NCBI GenBank assembly: GCA_051000345.1
Contig: JBPCOJ010000070.1
Location: forward strand, 1 to 25,113
Direction: 5' to 3'
DNA from: JBHENC01 sp051000345
Lineage (GTDB): Bacteria; Acidobacteriota; Blastocatellia; Pyrinomonadales; Pyrinomonadaceae
DNA length: 25,113 nucleotides
Below are positions 6,999 to 15,357 of the stretch, piece by piece. Every line of letters begins with the position of its first letter. The first letter of the stretch is position 1. A program made the translations under genes and the position numbers. The notes under the pieces are model-generated. The model searched no databases, was not told the origin of the DNA, and saw nothing but the letters and a program-made list of their open reading frames with translations.

Positions 6999-7919
6999 AT
7001 GATTGATCGAAACCTTTTTCGCCTGAGCCGCGAAGTCGAAACTGCGCTTGCCGAACACCGCGCCGTCGTCGCGCTCGAATCCACAGTTGTCGCGCACGGG
7101 CTGCCGCGCCCGCAGAATTTGGAAACCGCGCGGCGGCTCGAACAGATTGTGCGCGAACGTGATGCCATACCTGCAACCATCGCCGCCTTCGATGGCTGTT
7201 TCTACGTTGGGCTAGACAATGAACAATTATGCCGCCTCGCTGAAACCGAACGCATACATAAACTCAGCCGACGCGATTTGCCGCTTGCCGTCGCAAACAA
7301 GTGGAACGGCGCGACGACGGTTGCGACGACGGCGTGGATTGCGCAACGCGTCGGCATAAAGGTTTTCGCCACGGGCGGCATCGGCGGCGTGCATCGCGGA
7401 AGCTTGCCGGACGTGTCCGCCGATTTGCCCACCCTCGCCGAGACGCCTTTGATCGTTGTTTGCTCCGGCGCGAAAATCGTTCTCGATCTTCCGGCGACGC
7501 GCGAATGGCTGGAGACTCACGGCATACCTGTCATCGGTTACGGATGCGACGAGATGCCCGCCTTTTACACGCGCCGCAGCAACTTGAACGTCGATGCGCG
7601 CGTCGATTCCGCGCAGCAAGCGGCAGCGATTTACGAAGCGCAACAACAATTACAAACGAACGCCGCGCTGCTTCTCACAGTGCCTGTGCCTGCCGCGTCG
7701 GAAGTCGAAGCGAGCGCGCTGCAACAAGCGCTCGATGAAGCTTTGACGGCGGCGCAAACCGCGCACATTACGGGACGCGAATTGACGCCGTATCTTTTGT
7801 CGCGCATGAACGACGCGAGCGGCGGCGCAACGCTCGATGCCAACATTGCGCTCTTGGAAAATAACGCGCGCGTCGCCGCCGATGTCGCAGTAGCTTTGTC
7901 AAAGCAACGTGCCGAGTAG
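6999..7919 (+). CDS. psuG: Pseudouridine-5'-phosphate glycosidase
   Basis: PsuG splits the C-glycosidic bond of pseudouridine 5'-phosphate, giving uracil and ribose 5-phosphate. The 306-residue protein follows the E. coli enzyme throughout: ALESTVVAHG with catalytic Glu27, SRRDLP, FATGGIGGVHRG, SADLPTL with Asp142, and CSGAKIVLDLP with Lys159, the lysine that forms the covalent sugar adduct. The spacing Asp142-Lys159 (17) equals the E. coli Asp149-Lys166 spacing. It is directly behind the shell gene in the same direction, consistent with co-transcription. The matching kinase PsuK is not in the window. No distinct added targeting peptide is visible at either end, so packaging in a compartment is a hypothesis. 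No strong ribosome binding site precedes ATG 6999. Confidence 0.95.
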   Translation: MIDRNLFRLSREVETALAEHRAVVALESTVVAHGLPRPQNLETARRLEQIVRERDAIPATIAAFDGCFYVGLDNEQLCRLAETERIHKLSRRDLPLAVANKWNGATTVATTAWIAQRVGIKVFATGGIGGVHRGSLPDVSADLPTLAETPLIVVCSGAKIVLDLPATREWLETHGIPVIGYGCDEMPAFYTRRSNLNVDARVDSAQQAAAIYEAQQQLQTNAALLLTVPVPAASEVEASALQQALDEALTAAQTAHITGRELTPYLLSRMNDASGGATLDANIALLENNARVAADVAVALSKQRAE

Positions 7920-7950
7920 AATTTGGTTTGCGGAATAATTTGGAGAAACA

Positions 7951-9918
7951 ATGGCTGAAGCGATGAATGACGAAACGAAAATCGCGCCTTACGGTTCTTG
8001 GAAATCGCCGATCACTTCGGATTTGATCGTGAGCGGTTCCATCGGGTTGGGACAGACGGCGATTGACGGCGACGACGTTTACTGGATAGAGATGCGCCCG
8101 ACTGAAGAAGGAAGAAGCGTCGTCATGCGCCGCACGCCCGACGGCGAAACAATTGACGTGACGCCGCAGAACTTTAACGCGCGCACGCGCGTTCACGAAT
8201 ACGGCGGCGGCGATTTCGTCGTTGGCAATGGCACGATTTACTTTTCAAACTTCACGGATCAACGCCTCTACCGTCAATCGCTCAAGCCTCTACCGGGCAA
8301 GCCGGAACCGCTGACGCCCGCCGCAGATTTGCGCTACGCCGATGCGGTTATCGACCACGCGCGCAATCTTTTGTACGCCGTCCGCGAAGATCACACGAAC
8401 ACCGAACAGGAAGCCGTCAACACGCTGGTTGCGCTCGACATCACGAAGGAGAATGAAGACGGCGGGCGCGTGCTTGTTTCCGGCCACGATTTTTATTCGT
8501 CGCCGCGTTTGAGTCCAGACGGAAAACGTCTCGCGTGGCTGGCTTGGAATCATCCGAACATGCCTTGGGACGGCTGCGAATTATGGGTCGGCGAACTTGC
8601 ATCGGATAGTTCAATTCAATCGTCGAAACTCGTCGCAGGCGGAAGCGTTGAATCCGTTTTGCAGCCGGAGTGGTCGCCCGACGGTACGCTCTATTTTGTT
8701 TCGGATCGAAGCGGCTGGTGGAATCTTTACCGCGCGGAAGGTGAGGATTACAACGCCCTGCCCGTGTGCGAAATGGCCGCCGAGTTCGGCTCGCCGCAGT
8801 GGGTTTTCGGAATGTCATCCTACGCATTTGAATCGAAGAATCGAATAATCTGCGCGTACATCGAAAAAGGACAGACGCATCTTGCAAGCATCGACACGGT
8901 GACGGGACAACTCGCCGCGTTTGAAACGCCGTACACGGATATTACTTACCTTCGCGCGACTGCGGGACGCGTGGTTTTTCGCGGCGGCTCGCCGACGAGT
9001 TTCGCAAGCATCGTGCAGTTCGATCTCGCGGCGCACCGCATGGATGTGCTGCGACGCGCCAGCGATCTCAAAATTGACACAGGCTATCTTTCGATCCCGA
9101 AGGCAATCGAGTTTCCGACGGAAAATAATCTGACGGCGCACGGCTTTTATTATGCGCCGAAGAATCAGGATTACCGCGCGGAGGACGTTGAAAAACCGCC
9201 GCTGCTTGTTCGCAGCCACGGCGGGCCGACGGCGGCGACAGGCACGACGTTGAGCTTGAGCATTCAGTATTGGACGAGTCGCGGCTTCGCCGTGCTGGAT
9301 GTCAATTACGGCGGCAGCAGCAACTACGGGCGCGAGTATCGCCAGCGATTGAATAAGCAATGGGGCGTCGTGGACGTTGACGATTGCGTGAACGGCGCGC
9401 GTTATTTGATCGAACAAAATCTGGCAGACCCGAACCGCTCGGCGATTGACGGCGGCAGCGCGGGCGGCTACACGACGTTGTGCGCCTTGACGTTCCGCGA
9501 TTTGTTCAAGGCGGGCGCAAGCTATTTCGGCTTGAGCGATCTGGAAGTCTTCGTCGGCGACACGCACAAATTCGAGTCGCGTTACCTTGAAGGCCTTGTC
9601 GGTAAATATCCGCAGGAAAGGGAGCTTTACCGCGCGCGCTCGCCGATTAATTTCACGGATCAGTTGTCATGCCCCGTGATTTTCTTTCAAGGTCTGGAAG
9701 ACAAAATCGTGCCGCCGAATCAAGCGGAGTTGATGGTCGAAGCTCTGCGCGCGAAGAAGATGCCCGTCGCTTATGTCGCCTACGAAGGCGAGCAGCACGG
9801 CTTTCGTCGCGCCGAAAATATCAAGCGCACGCTCGACGGCGAACTGTATTTCTACTCGAAGATTTTTAACTTCGGGCTGGCAGACGAAATCGAGCCGGTG
9901 ACGATTGAGAATCTTTAA
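7951..9918 (+). CDS. S9 family serine peptidase (acylaminoacyl/dipeptidyl peptidase type)
   Basis: The 655-residue protein has an N-terminal beta-propeller (about residues 20-390, with repeated SPDG/WSPDG blades) and a C-terminal alpha/beta-hydrolase. The triad is visible: Ser503 in GGSAGGY, Asp584 in GLEDKIVPP and His616 in GEQHGF. HGGPTAATG, in a conserved loop ahead of the nucleophile, is also typical. Enzymes of this type trim short peptides or acylated peptides in the cytoplasm, and no signal peptide is present here. ATG 7951 has the ribosome binding site GGAGA at a good distance. It starts 31 bases after psuG, so it may be on the same transcript, although no functional link to the shell gene is evident. 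Confidence 0.93.
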   Translation: MAEAMNDETKIAPYGSWKSPITSDLIVSGSIGLGQTAIDGDDVYWIEMRPTEEGRSVVMRRTPDGETIDVTPQNFNARTRVHEYGGGDFVVGNGTIYFSNFTDQRLYRQSLKPLPGKPEPLTPAADLRYADAVIDHARNLLYAVREDHTNTEQEAVNTLVALDITKENEDGGRVLVSGHDFYSSPRLSPDGKRLAWLAWNHPNMPWDGCELWVGELASDSSIQSSKLVAGGSVESVLQPEWSPDGTLYFVSDRSGWWNLYRAEGEDYNALPVCEMAAEFGSPQWVFGMSSYAFESKNRIICAYIEKGQTHLASIDTVTGQLAAFETPYTDITYLRATAGRVVFRGGSPTSFASIVQFDLAAHRMDVLRRASDLKIDTGYLSIPKAIEFPTENNLTAHGFYYAPKNQDYRAEDVEKPPLLVRSHGGPTAATGTTLSLSIQYWTSRGFAVLDVNYGGSSNYGREYRQRLNKQWGVVDVDDCVNGARYLIEQNLADPNRSAIDGGSAGGYTTLCALTFRDLFKAGASYFGLSDLEVFVGDTHKFESRYLEGLVGKYPQERELYRARSPINFTDQLSCPVIFFQGLEDKIVPPNQAELMVEALRAKKMPVAYVAYEGEQHGFRRAENIKRTLDGELYFYSKIFNFGLADEIEPVTIENL

Positions 9919-9923
9919 GATTA

Positions 9924-10028
9924 GCCACAGAGACACAGAGGCACAGAGATTAAGAAAGGGTAAAACCAAATCCCTTATCTATTTCTCTTTTATATTTGTA
10001 TTGCTCTGTGTCTCTGTGTCTCTGTGGC
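9924..10028. repeat. Inverted repeat built on CACAGAG units
   Basis: The left arm (9924-9949) and right arm (10003-10028) are 26 bases each and match at about 24 positions when one is reverse-complemented. They are separated by 53 AT-rich bases. Each arm is itself made of short repeats, CACAGAG on one arm and CTCTGTG on the other. Elements of this kind are scattered in many bacterial genomes as small palindromic or MITE-like repeats. It fills nearly the whole gap between the S9 peptidase and uvsE and may end the first transcript. Confidence 0.75.
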
Positions 10029-10071
10029 AAAGTTTTCTTGGACACTTTTAATATACGGCGTGGGGAGATTT

Positions 10072-10989
10072 GTGAAGGCAAAAGAAAAGGCATTCGAGTT
10101 GCCCAATTTAGGTTTAGTGTGCATCACCGTTTCCGACGCCGTCCGCTATCGCACCGTCACGCGCAAGCGTTTATTGCTGCTCGGTGCAGACGAGCAAAAG
10201 CGCGTGCTCGGCGAACTCTACGCAGATAATCTGGCGCGGCTCAATCGTGCGATTGATTTTTGCAGCGAGCGCGGCCTACGCCTTTATCGCATGACTTCCG
10301 CCCTTTTTCCGTTTGCCGATGATGCGGCGGGCGAAGATGTGCTCGACGCGATGAAGGAGGATTTACGGCGCACGGGCGAGCGCGCGACAAAGAGCGGCTT
10401 GCGCCTTGTGCTGCACCCGGATCAATTCGTCGTTTTGAGTTCGGATTCGCCGCAGGTGGTAACGAACAGCTTGAAGATTTTAGCGACGCACGCGAAGGTC
10501 ATGGATTATCTGGCGCAGCCTCGTTCGAGTTGGGCGGTGATGAATATTCACGGCGGCAAGGGCGACAGAAGCGAGCAACTCATCAAAGCGATTGACGAAT
10601 TGCCGGACGCGATTCGCTCGCGCCTGACGCTCGAAAACGACGAGTACACTTACAGCGCGCAGGAGATTTTAGAAGTCTGCCGCCGCGCTCATGTGCCGAT
10701 GGTTTTCGATGTGCATCACCACGCGTGCCATGAAAATTTGACGAGCTACGAAGATGCGAGCGTCGCGGAAATGCTCTTGGCGGCGCGCGAGACATGGCCT
10801 GTTCCCGAATGGCAACTCGTGCATATCTCGAACGGCGAGTCCTATTTCGGTGACCGCCGCCATAGCGGGCTTATCACCACGATGCCGGGCAGCTTTCGCT
10901 ATGCGCCGTGGATCGAAGTCGAAGCCAAGCACAAAGAACTCGCCATCGAAAAACTCACGACGGACTGGTTGAGCGAGTTAGAAAAGTAA
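10072..10989 (+). CDS. uvsE: UV damage endonuclease UvsE/UvdE
   Basis: UvsE nicks DNA 5' to UV photoproducts and starts an alternative excision repair. The 305-residue product has the TIM-barrel metal-enzyme signatures: LGLVCITVSD near the start, YRMTSALFPFA, LHPDQFVVLSS, MNIHGGKGDRSEQ, LENDEYTYSA, VFDVHHHACH and VHISNGE, which supply the His/Glu/Asp metal ligands. Start choice is uncertain: GTG 10072 follows GGGGAG with short spacing and places the conserved region close to the N-terminus, while a GTG at 10024 overlaps the repeat arm. No lexA-like site was recognised upstream. The gene appears to stand alone. Confidence 0.92.
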   Translation: MKAKEKAFELPNLGLVCITVSDAVRYRTVTRKRLLLLGADEQKRVLGELYADNLARLNRAIDFCSERGLRLYRMTSALFPFADDAAGEDVLDAMKEDLRRTGERATKSGLRLVLHPDQFVVLSSDSPQVVTNSLKILATHAKVMDYLAQPRSSWAVMNIHGGKGDRSEQLIKAIDELPDAIRSRLTLENDEYTYSAQEILEVCRRAHVPMVFDVHHHACHENLTSYEDASVAEMLLAARETWPVPEWQLVHISNGESYFGDRRHSGLITTMPGSFRYAPWIEVEAKHKELAIEKLTTDWLSELEK

Positions 10990-11024
10990 TAGTTGGTAGA
11001 TCGTATTACAGGCAGTGAAAGTTA

Positions 11025-12296
11025 ATGTCGTTTGAACAGCGCACGACGATAGGGCGTTTGCGCAGCATTGATGCTTTAAGAGGAGCGGCGGCGGTCGGTG
11101 TCGTGTTGTATCACGCGGCGGGAACGATTGTTTTGCCCGCGTCTTCGTCTGTTATCGAAAGCTGGACAATACAACCTGTGCAGTGGTTTTCGTCGTTCGG
11201 TTACACAGGCGTTTTTCTGTTCTTCGTCATCTCCGGCTTTTGCATTCATTTGCAATGGGCGCGCGTTGCCGCGACAGGCGCGACGCCGCCGCAAATACAC
11301 TTCTTCGCTTTTTGGAAGCGGCGCGTCCGCAGACTTTATCCGCCGTATCTCGCGGCGCTCGCGCTTTATCTGGTAATCGCCGCCTTCACCAGCCGCGTCG
11401 AATTCAATGCTTTTTATGTGTGGGATGTGTCGCTTCATTTGTTGATGCTGCACAATCTGGATGCGCGCACCGTGTACAGCATCAACGGCGTGTTCTGGAC
11501 GCTGGCGATTGAAGAACAATTATATCTGGCGTATTTCCTGTTGCTTTTTTTGCGCAAACGTTTCGGCTGGGCGCGCGCTCTTCTGTGCTGCGCGATTGTC
11601 AGAGTCCTTTGGTTCGCGTGTGCGCCGCTTTTGAAAAGCGCGTTCGGTTACGAAGTGCCGCTGACGGAATCGGCGCTGTCGCATTGGTTCACATGGGCGC
11701 TCGGCGCGCTCTGCGTCGAAGCGGCAGTGGGCTTAATCGCGTTGCCCGCGTGGTGTCGCAAATTGCGCTCGGCGATCATCGCGCTCGTCGCCGCAGTTTG
11801 TTTGAGCTACCTTTTGCCGCTCTTTGGTTCGTCGCCGGTGCTGCACGAATTCGGCTTGCTGCTGCTGCATCCCTTGTGGGGCGCGGGCTTTTTCCTTCTC
11901 GTTTACTGCGCGGTTAATAAAGAACAGGCGCGGCAATCGAACTCGCCGACGCTAACGGATTCGACAACGCCAACGAATTCGCAGGCGCCGCGCTTCATCG
12001 CATGGCTCGCCTTCGTCGGCATCTTTTCTTACTCGCTATACCTGACGCATCAACTCGTCATCATGGAATCCTATTTGTTCTTCGTCCTACGTTTGCCGAC
12101 GACGCTCACGCCGCTCATCCTCACGACGCCCGCGTGCCTCGTTTTCGCGTGGATGTTCTTTCGCGTTTGCGAGCGCCCGTTTCTTTCATCACGCGCGGCA
12201 AAGACCCTCACTGCTTCGATTGAAACGACAGAGGCAACGAATAAAATCGAGAGCGGCGCGTCTGCTTCGAGTGCGCCAATTGCGAATACTAAATAA
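11025..12296 (+). CDS. Acyltransferase 3 family membrane protein (OafA/YrhL type)
   Basis: The 423-residue protein opens with RLRSIDALRGAAAVGVVLYH, carrying the conserved His30. It continues with FFVISGFCIH and FWKRRVRRLYPPYLAAL, the signature loops of integral membrane acyltransferases. About ten transmembrane helices follow. Such enzymes move acetyl or other acyl groups onto sugars of O-antigen, exopolysaccharide, peptidoglycan or other surface molecules. The acceptor here is unknown, since no glycan genes adjoin it. The C-terminal 40 residues are Ser/Thr/Ala-rich and probably unstructured. It lies 35 bases after uvsE, without a visible functional tie. Confidence 0.88.
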   Translation: MSFEQRTTIGRLRSIDALRGAAAVGVVLYHAAGTIVLPASSSVIESWTIQPVQWFSSFGYTGVFLFFVISGFCIHLQWARVAATGATPPQIHFFAFWKRRVRRLYPPYLAALALYLVIAAFTSRVEFNAFYVWDVSLHLLMLHNLDARTVYSINGVFWTLAIEEQLYLAYFLLLFLRKRFGWARALLCCAIVRVLWFACAPLLKSAFGYEVPLTESALSHWFTWALGALCVEAAVGLIALPAWCRKLRSAIIALVAAVCLSYLLPLFGSSPVLHEFGLLLLHPLWGAGFFLLVYCAVNKEQARQSNSPTLTDSTTPTNSQAPRFIAWLAFVGIFSYSLYLTHQLVIMESYLFFVLRLPTTLTPLILTTPACLVFAWMFFRVCERPFLSSRAAKTLTASIETTEATNKIESGASASSAPIANTK

Positions 12297-12419
12297 TTGC
12301 AAATCCAGATTCTTTGACTTATGCTGCCCGCCGTCGGTTAGGCCGCTTTAATGATGCGCTTCGGTCAAGTGATTCTGCAATTTTTCAATGGCTGCAAACA
12401 AGTTCATCGAACTCCTTTT

Positions 12420-12875
12420 ATGGCAATCGCCGGAACAGAATGGCTGATAGACGCGAGCGGTTGCCGCGCGGAAGCGCTGCGTGACCGGCGGCTGCTCGAA
12501 GCAGTGTTCGGGCGCGTTATCGCGGAGTTGGATTTGCGCGTGGTCGGCGTTCCCGTGTGGCATGAATTTCCGTCGCCGGGCGGAGTGACGGGAATCGTGC
12601 TGCTGACGGAATCGCACCTGACGTGCCACACGTACCCGGAACACGAACTTGTAACCATTAATTTATATTGCTGCCGCGCGCGTTGCGCTTGGGCGTGGGA
12701 TGAAGGATTAAAGGAGATGCTCGGCGCACAGCATGTAAGCGTGCGCGTCGTGTTGCGTGGCGGGGCGGCGACATCACAGCAAAGCATTGTGTCGAGGAAT
12801 GACATAGCAAGCGAAGACACGATGGGCGACGGCGTCTTTGCATTCGATAGCGCTGAAGGCGGGCAGGGCGTATGA
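12420..12875 (+). CDS. speD: S-adenosylmethionine decarboxylase proenzyme
   Basis: SpeD makes decarboxylated S-adenosylmethionine, the aminopropyl donor for spermidine-type polyamines. The 151-residue protein has the self-cleavage site between Glu64 and Ser65 in LLTESHLTCHTYPEHE, with Ser65 becoming the pyruvoyl group. His70 and Cys85 have the same spacing as Ser63, His68 and Cys83 of the Thermotoga maritima enzyme. ATG 12420 fits the family start; the longer upstream frame does not. No good ribosome binding site is seen. The last four bases overlap the start of the next gene (ATGA), indicating translational coupling. It is the first of six genes that also include a spermidine-synthase-like enzyme. 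Confidence 0.93.
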   Translation: MAIAGTEWLIDASGCRAEALRDRRLLEAVFGRVIAELDLRVVGVPVWHEFPSPGGVTGIVLLTESHLTCHTYPEHELVTINLYCCRARCAWAWDEGLKEMLGAQHVSVRVVLRGGAATSQQSIVSRNDIASEDTMGDGVFAFDSAEGGQGV

Positions 12876-14806
12876 GCGTATTGGAAGCAAACTGTCCGGC
12901 GTGCGGCGCGCCTATCGTGTTCAAGCGCGGTTCGTCTGTTGTGGTCGTTTGCGAATATTGCCGCTCGGTGGTGGCGCGCACGAATCGCGCGCTCGAAGAT
13001 TTGGGCAAGGTCGCGGAAGTTGCGGAAACGGATTCGCCGCTCGATGTCGGACTCACGGGAGTTTATCTGGATGTTTCATTTGAGTTGACGGGACGCGCGC
13101 AACTGGGGCATCAAGCGGGCGGCGCATGGGATGAGTGGTACGCGGCGTTTGCGGACGGGCGCTGGGGCTGGCTTGCCGAAGCGCAGGGACGTTTTTATCT
13201 CACCTTTCAACAAACTTACGTTAATCAAAATTCGATTCCGTCGTTCGAGGCATTGGAATTGGGTCAGCCTGTGTCGGCGATTTCCGATGCGTTGCCCGTT
13301 GTCGTCGCCGAAAAGGGAACGGCGCAATACCTTGCGGCGAAGGGCGAGATACCTTACAAGCTTGCGCCAAACGAAACATACGAGTATGCAGATTTGTCGG
13401 GGCGCGAAAATCAATTTGCGACGATTGATTACAGCGAAGCGCCGCCGCTCGTCTTCGTCGGACGCGAAATTTCTCTGGCGGAACTCGGCATCAGCGCAGA
13501 TGCTCATGCGCCTGAACGTGAAGCGCATAAAACCATTGCCGCGCAAGTTTCATGCCCGCGCTGCGGCGGCACTCTGGAACTTCACGCGCCGGACAAAGCA
13601 GAGCGCGTGACCTGCCCGAATTGCAGTTCGCTGCTCGATGTCAGCGAAGGCAATCTGAAGTTTCTCAAAGCGCTGGAGCCGGGAAAATTCCGCGCGCAGA
13701 TTCCGCACGGCGCGACGACGAAGGCGGGCAGTTTCGGCGTAGATGAATCATTGACGGTGATCGGCTTTATGGCGCGCAGCGTGACGATTGAAGGCACGAA
13801 ATATTTCTGGGACGAATACTTGCTTTACAATCCGCGCGCGGGCTTTCGTTGGCTTGTGCAAAGCGACGGGCATTGGAATTTTGTCGAGAGCGTGCCTGTC
13901 GGAGATGTGACGGAAACGAATAAGGGCGCGCAGTTTCGCGGCGAGTATTTCAAGTTGTTTCAGGACGCGACGGCGAATGTCGAATATGTCGAAGGCGAAT
14001 TTTACTGGAAGGTCACGACGGAGGAGCATGTGCGCGCGATGGATTATGTGCATCCGCCGCTGATGTTGTCGAAGGAAGTTACAATGATCGCGGCACGGGG
14101 AGCCGTTGCCGCAGCAGCGGGTGAAATAAATTGGTCGCTCGGCAGATACATTGCGTTAAAGGAGATTGAGCGCGCGTTCGAGTTGAGCGGTTTGCCGCGC
14201 CCGTCGAGCATCGCGCCGAATCAGCCTTTTCCGTACAAGGGATTTTATAAATACTGGGCGGCGCTGACGATGTTGCTGGTCGTCGTGGGACTGGCGAGTT
14301 TCGTCACGGGTGGTTCCAGAAAAGTCTTCGAGCAGAATTATCAATTACCACCGCTGCAAAATTCGGATGCGACGCACACAATTTTCAGCGAGCCGTTCGA
14401 GCTAACGGGACGCCGCAATGTCAGCGTCAGCGCGAGCGCGCCCGTCGATAATTCTTGGCTGTACGTAGAGGGCGATCTGGTCAATGAAGACACGGGACTC
14501 GTGCAGCAATTTTCGTTGCCGATTGAGTATTATCACGGCGTCGAGGACGGCGAATCGTGGAGCGAGGGTGACCGCGACATGCGCACTGTGCTGTCGGCCT
14601 TGCCCGCCGGGAAATACACTATGAGGCTCGAAGCGCAGTGGGACAAATGGCAGCAGCCTGCGACGTTGAGCGTCAGCGTGAAGCAAAACATTTTGCACGG
14701 CATCAACTTTCTTCTCGCATTGATCGGTCTGTCAATCATTCCCGTCATCATTCTGATTTATCAAATCATGTTCGAGAAACGGCGTTGGGAAGACAGTTCG
14801 ATTTGA
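12872..14806 (+). CDS. Zinc-ribbon DUF4178 membrane protein
   Basis: The 644-residue protein has two zinc ribbons: Cys8/Cys11 with Cys27/Cys30, and Cys228/Cys231 with Cys248/Cys251. Each is followed by a region of the DUF4178 type (about 55-200 and 275-430), rich in aromatic residues, for example EWYAAFADGRWGWLAE and YNPRAGFRWLVQSDGHW. A helix at about 462-483, an outer domain of about 130 residues and a final helix at about 610-632 follow. The ribbons and DUF4178 parts would be cytoplasmic and the last domain between the helices extracytoplasmic. ATG 12872 overlaps the speD stop. The molecular function of DUF4178 is not established; its repeated placement with speD and speE-like genes is recalled from other genomes. 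Confidence 0.85.
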   Translation: MSVLEANCPACGAPIVFKRGSSVVVVCEYCRSVVARTNRALEDLGKVAEVAETDSPLDVGLTGVYLDVSFELTGRAQLGHQAGGAWDEWYAAFADGRWGWLAEAQGRFYLTFQQTYVNQNSIPSFEALELGQPVSAISDALPVVVAEKGTAQYLAAKGEIPYKLAPNETYEYADLSGRENQFATIDYSEAPPLVFVGREISLAELGISADAHAPEREAHKTIAAQVSCPRCGGTLELHAPDKAERVTCPNCSSLLDVSEGNLKFLKALEPGKFRAQIPHGATTKAGSFGVDESLTVIGFMARSVTIEGTKYFWDEYLLYNPRAGFRWLVQSDGHWNFVESVPVGDVTETNKGAQFRGEYFKLFQDATANVEYVEGEFYWKVTTEEHVRAMDYVHPPLMLSKEVTMIAARGAVAAAAGEINWSLGRYIALKEIERAFELSGLPRPSSIAPNQPFPYKGFYKYWAALTMLLVVVGLASFVTGGSRKVFEQNYQLPPLQNSDATHTIFSEPFELTGRRNVSVSASAPVDNSWLYVEGDLVNEDTGLVQQFSLPIEYYHGVEDGESWSEGDRDMRTVLSALPAGKYTMRLEAQWDKWQQPATLSVSVKQNILHGINFLLALIGLSIIPVIILIYQIMFEKRRWEDSSI

Positions 14807-14887
14807 AGCTATAAACAAAACTCCCCGCACATGTTTTATTGAAAACGATTGTTGCTCGCACTGCTTGTTCGGAAAAGAGAAATATCG

Positions 14888-15073
14888 ATGTTGTCGAAAT
14901 TGTATTTGTTGGTGGGACTCTTTGTTGTCGCGCTGTACGGCGCAGCGGCATTTAATGGTTGGGAAGTCGGCGGCAGTTTGCATCGCCAAACATTGCCGTC
15001 GGACGTGCGCCAATCGCCGGGCGGGTATCGCTCGTTTCATTTCTGGCATTCCGGTTTTCATGGAGGAAAATAA
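14888..15073 (+). CDS. Small single-helix membrane protein of the polyamine cluster
   Basis: The 61-residue product starts MLSKLYLLVGLFVVALYGAA, one N-terminal membrane helix, and ends with an aromatic, histidine- and glycine-rich tail, GGYRSFHFWHSGFHGGK. ATG 14888 is chosen because AAAGAGAAA precedes it; a longer frame begins at 14849. The stop codon shares a base with the start of the DUF350 gene (TAATG), and the GGAGG that serves that gene lies inside its last codons. Such coupling argues that it is real. The function is unknown; the His/Trp tail could bind metal or heme, or interact at the membrane surface. Confidence 0.7.
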   Translation: MLSKLYLLVGLFVVALYGAAAFNGWEVGGSLHRQTLPSDVRQSPGGYRSFHFWHSGFHGGK

Positions 15074-15357
15074 TGTGGGCTGAAACTTTCGCCGCAGGAA
15101 TTATTGCGCACGGCAATTCGATCATGACAGGGTTTGTTGTGCCGATGGATCAACTTGCGAACCTTGTCGTGATGACGCTCGTGTTCGCCATTCTCGGCAT
15201 CATGTTGTTTGCGCTCGCGTTCTGGATCATCGTCAAGGTTTCGCCGTTTTCGACGCGCAAGGAAATCGAGGACGATCAAAACGTGGCGCTGGCGATTGTC
15301 ATAGGCTCGGTCATTATCGGCATCGCTTTGATTGTCGCCGCCGCCGTGCATGGATAA
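15073..15357 (+). CDS. DUF350 (YjfL-type) membrane protein
   Basis: The 94-residue protein has two long hydrophobic helices (about 28-53 and 67-92) separated by a charged loop, VSPFSTRKEIEDDQN, a pattern of the DUF350 family. The E. coli relative YjfL is longer, with a duplicated unit, so this is a single-unit form. The start is fixed by GGAGG at 15062-15066 and by the TAATG overlap with the previous gene. The longer open frame from 14959 would overlap that gene and is not needed. It overlaps the next gene by 8 bases. It is an inner membrane protein with no known biochemical role and repeatedly neighbours polyamine genes. Confidence 0.85.
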   Translation: MWAETFAAGIIAHGNSIMTGFVVPMDQLANLVVMTLVFAILGIMLFALAFWIIVKVSPFSTRKEIEDDQNVALAIVIGSVIIGIALIVAAAVHG

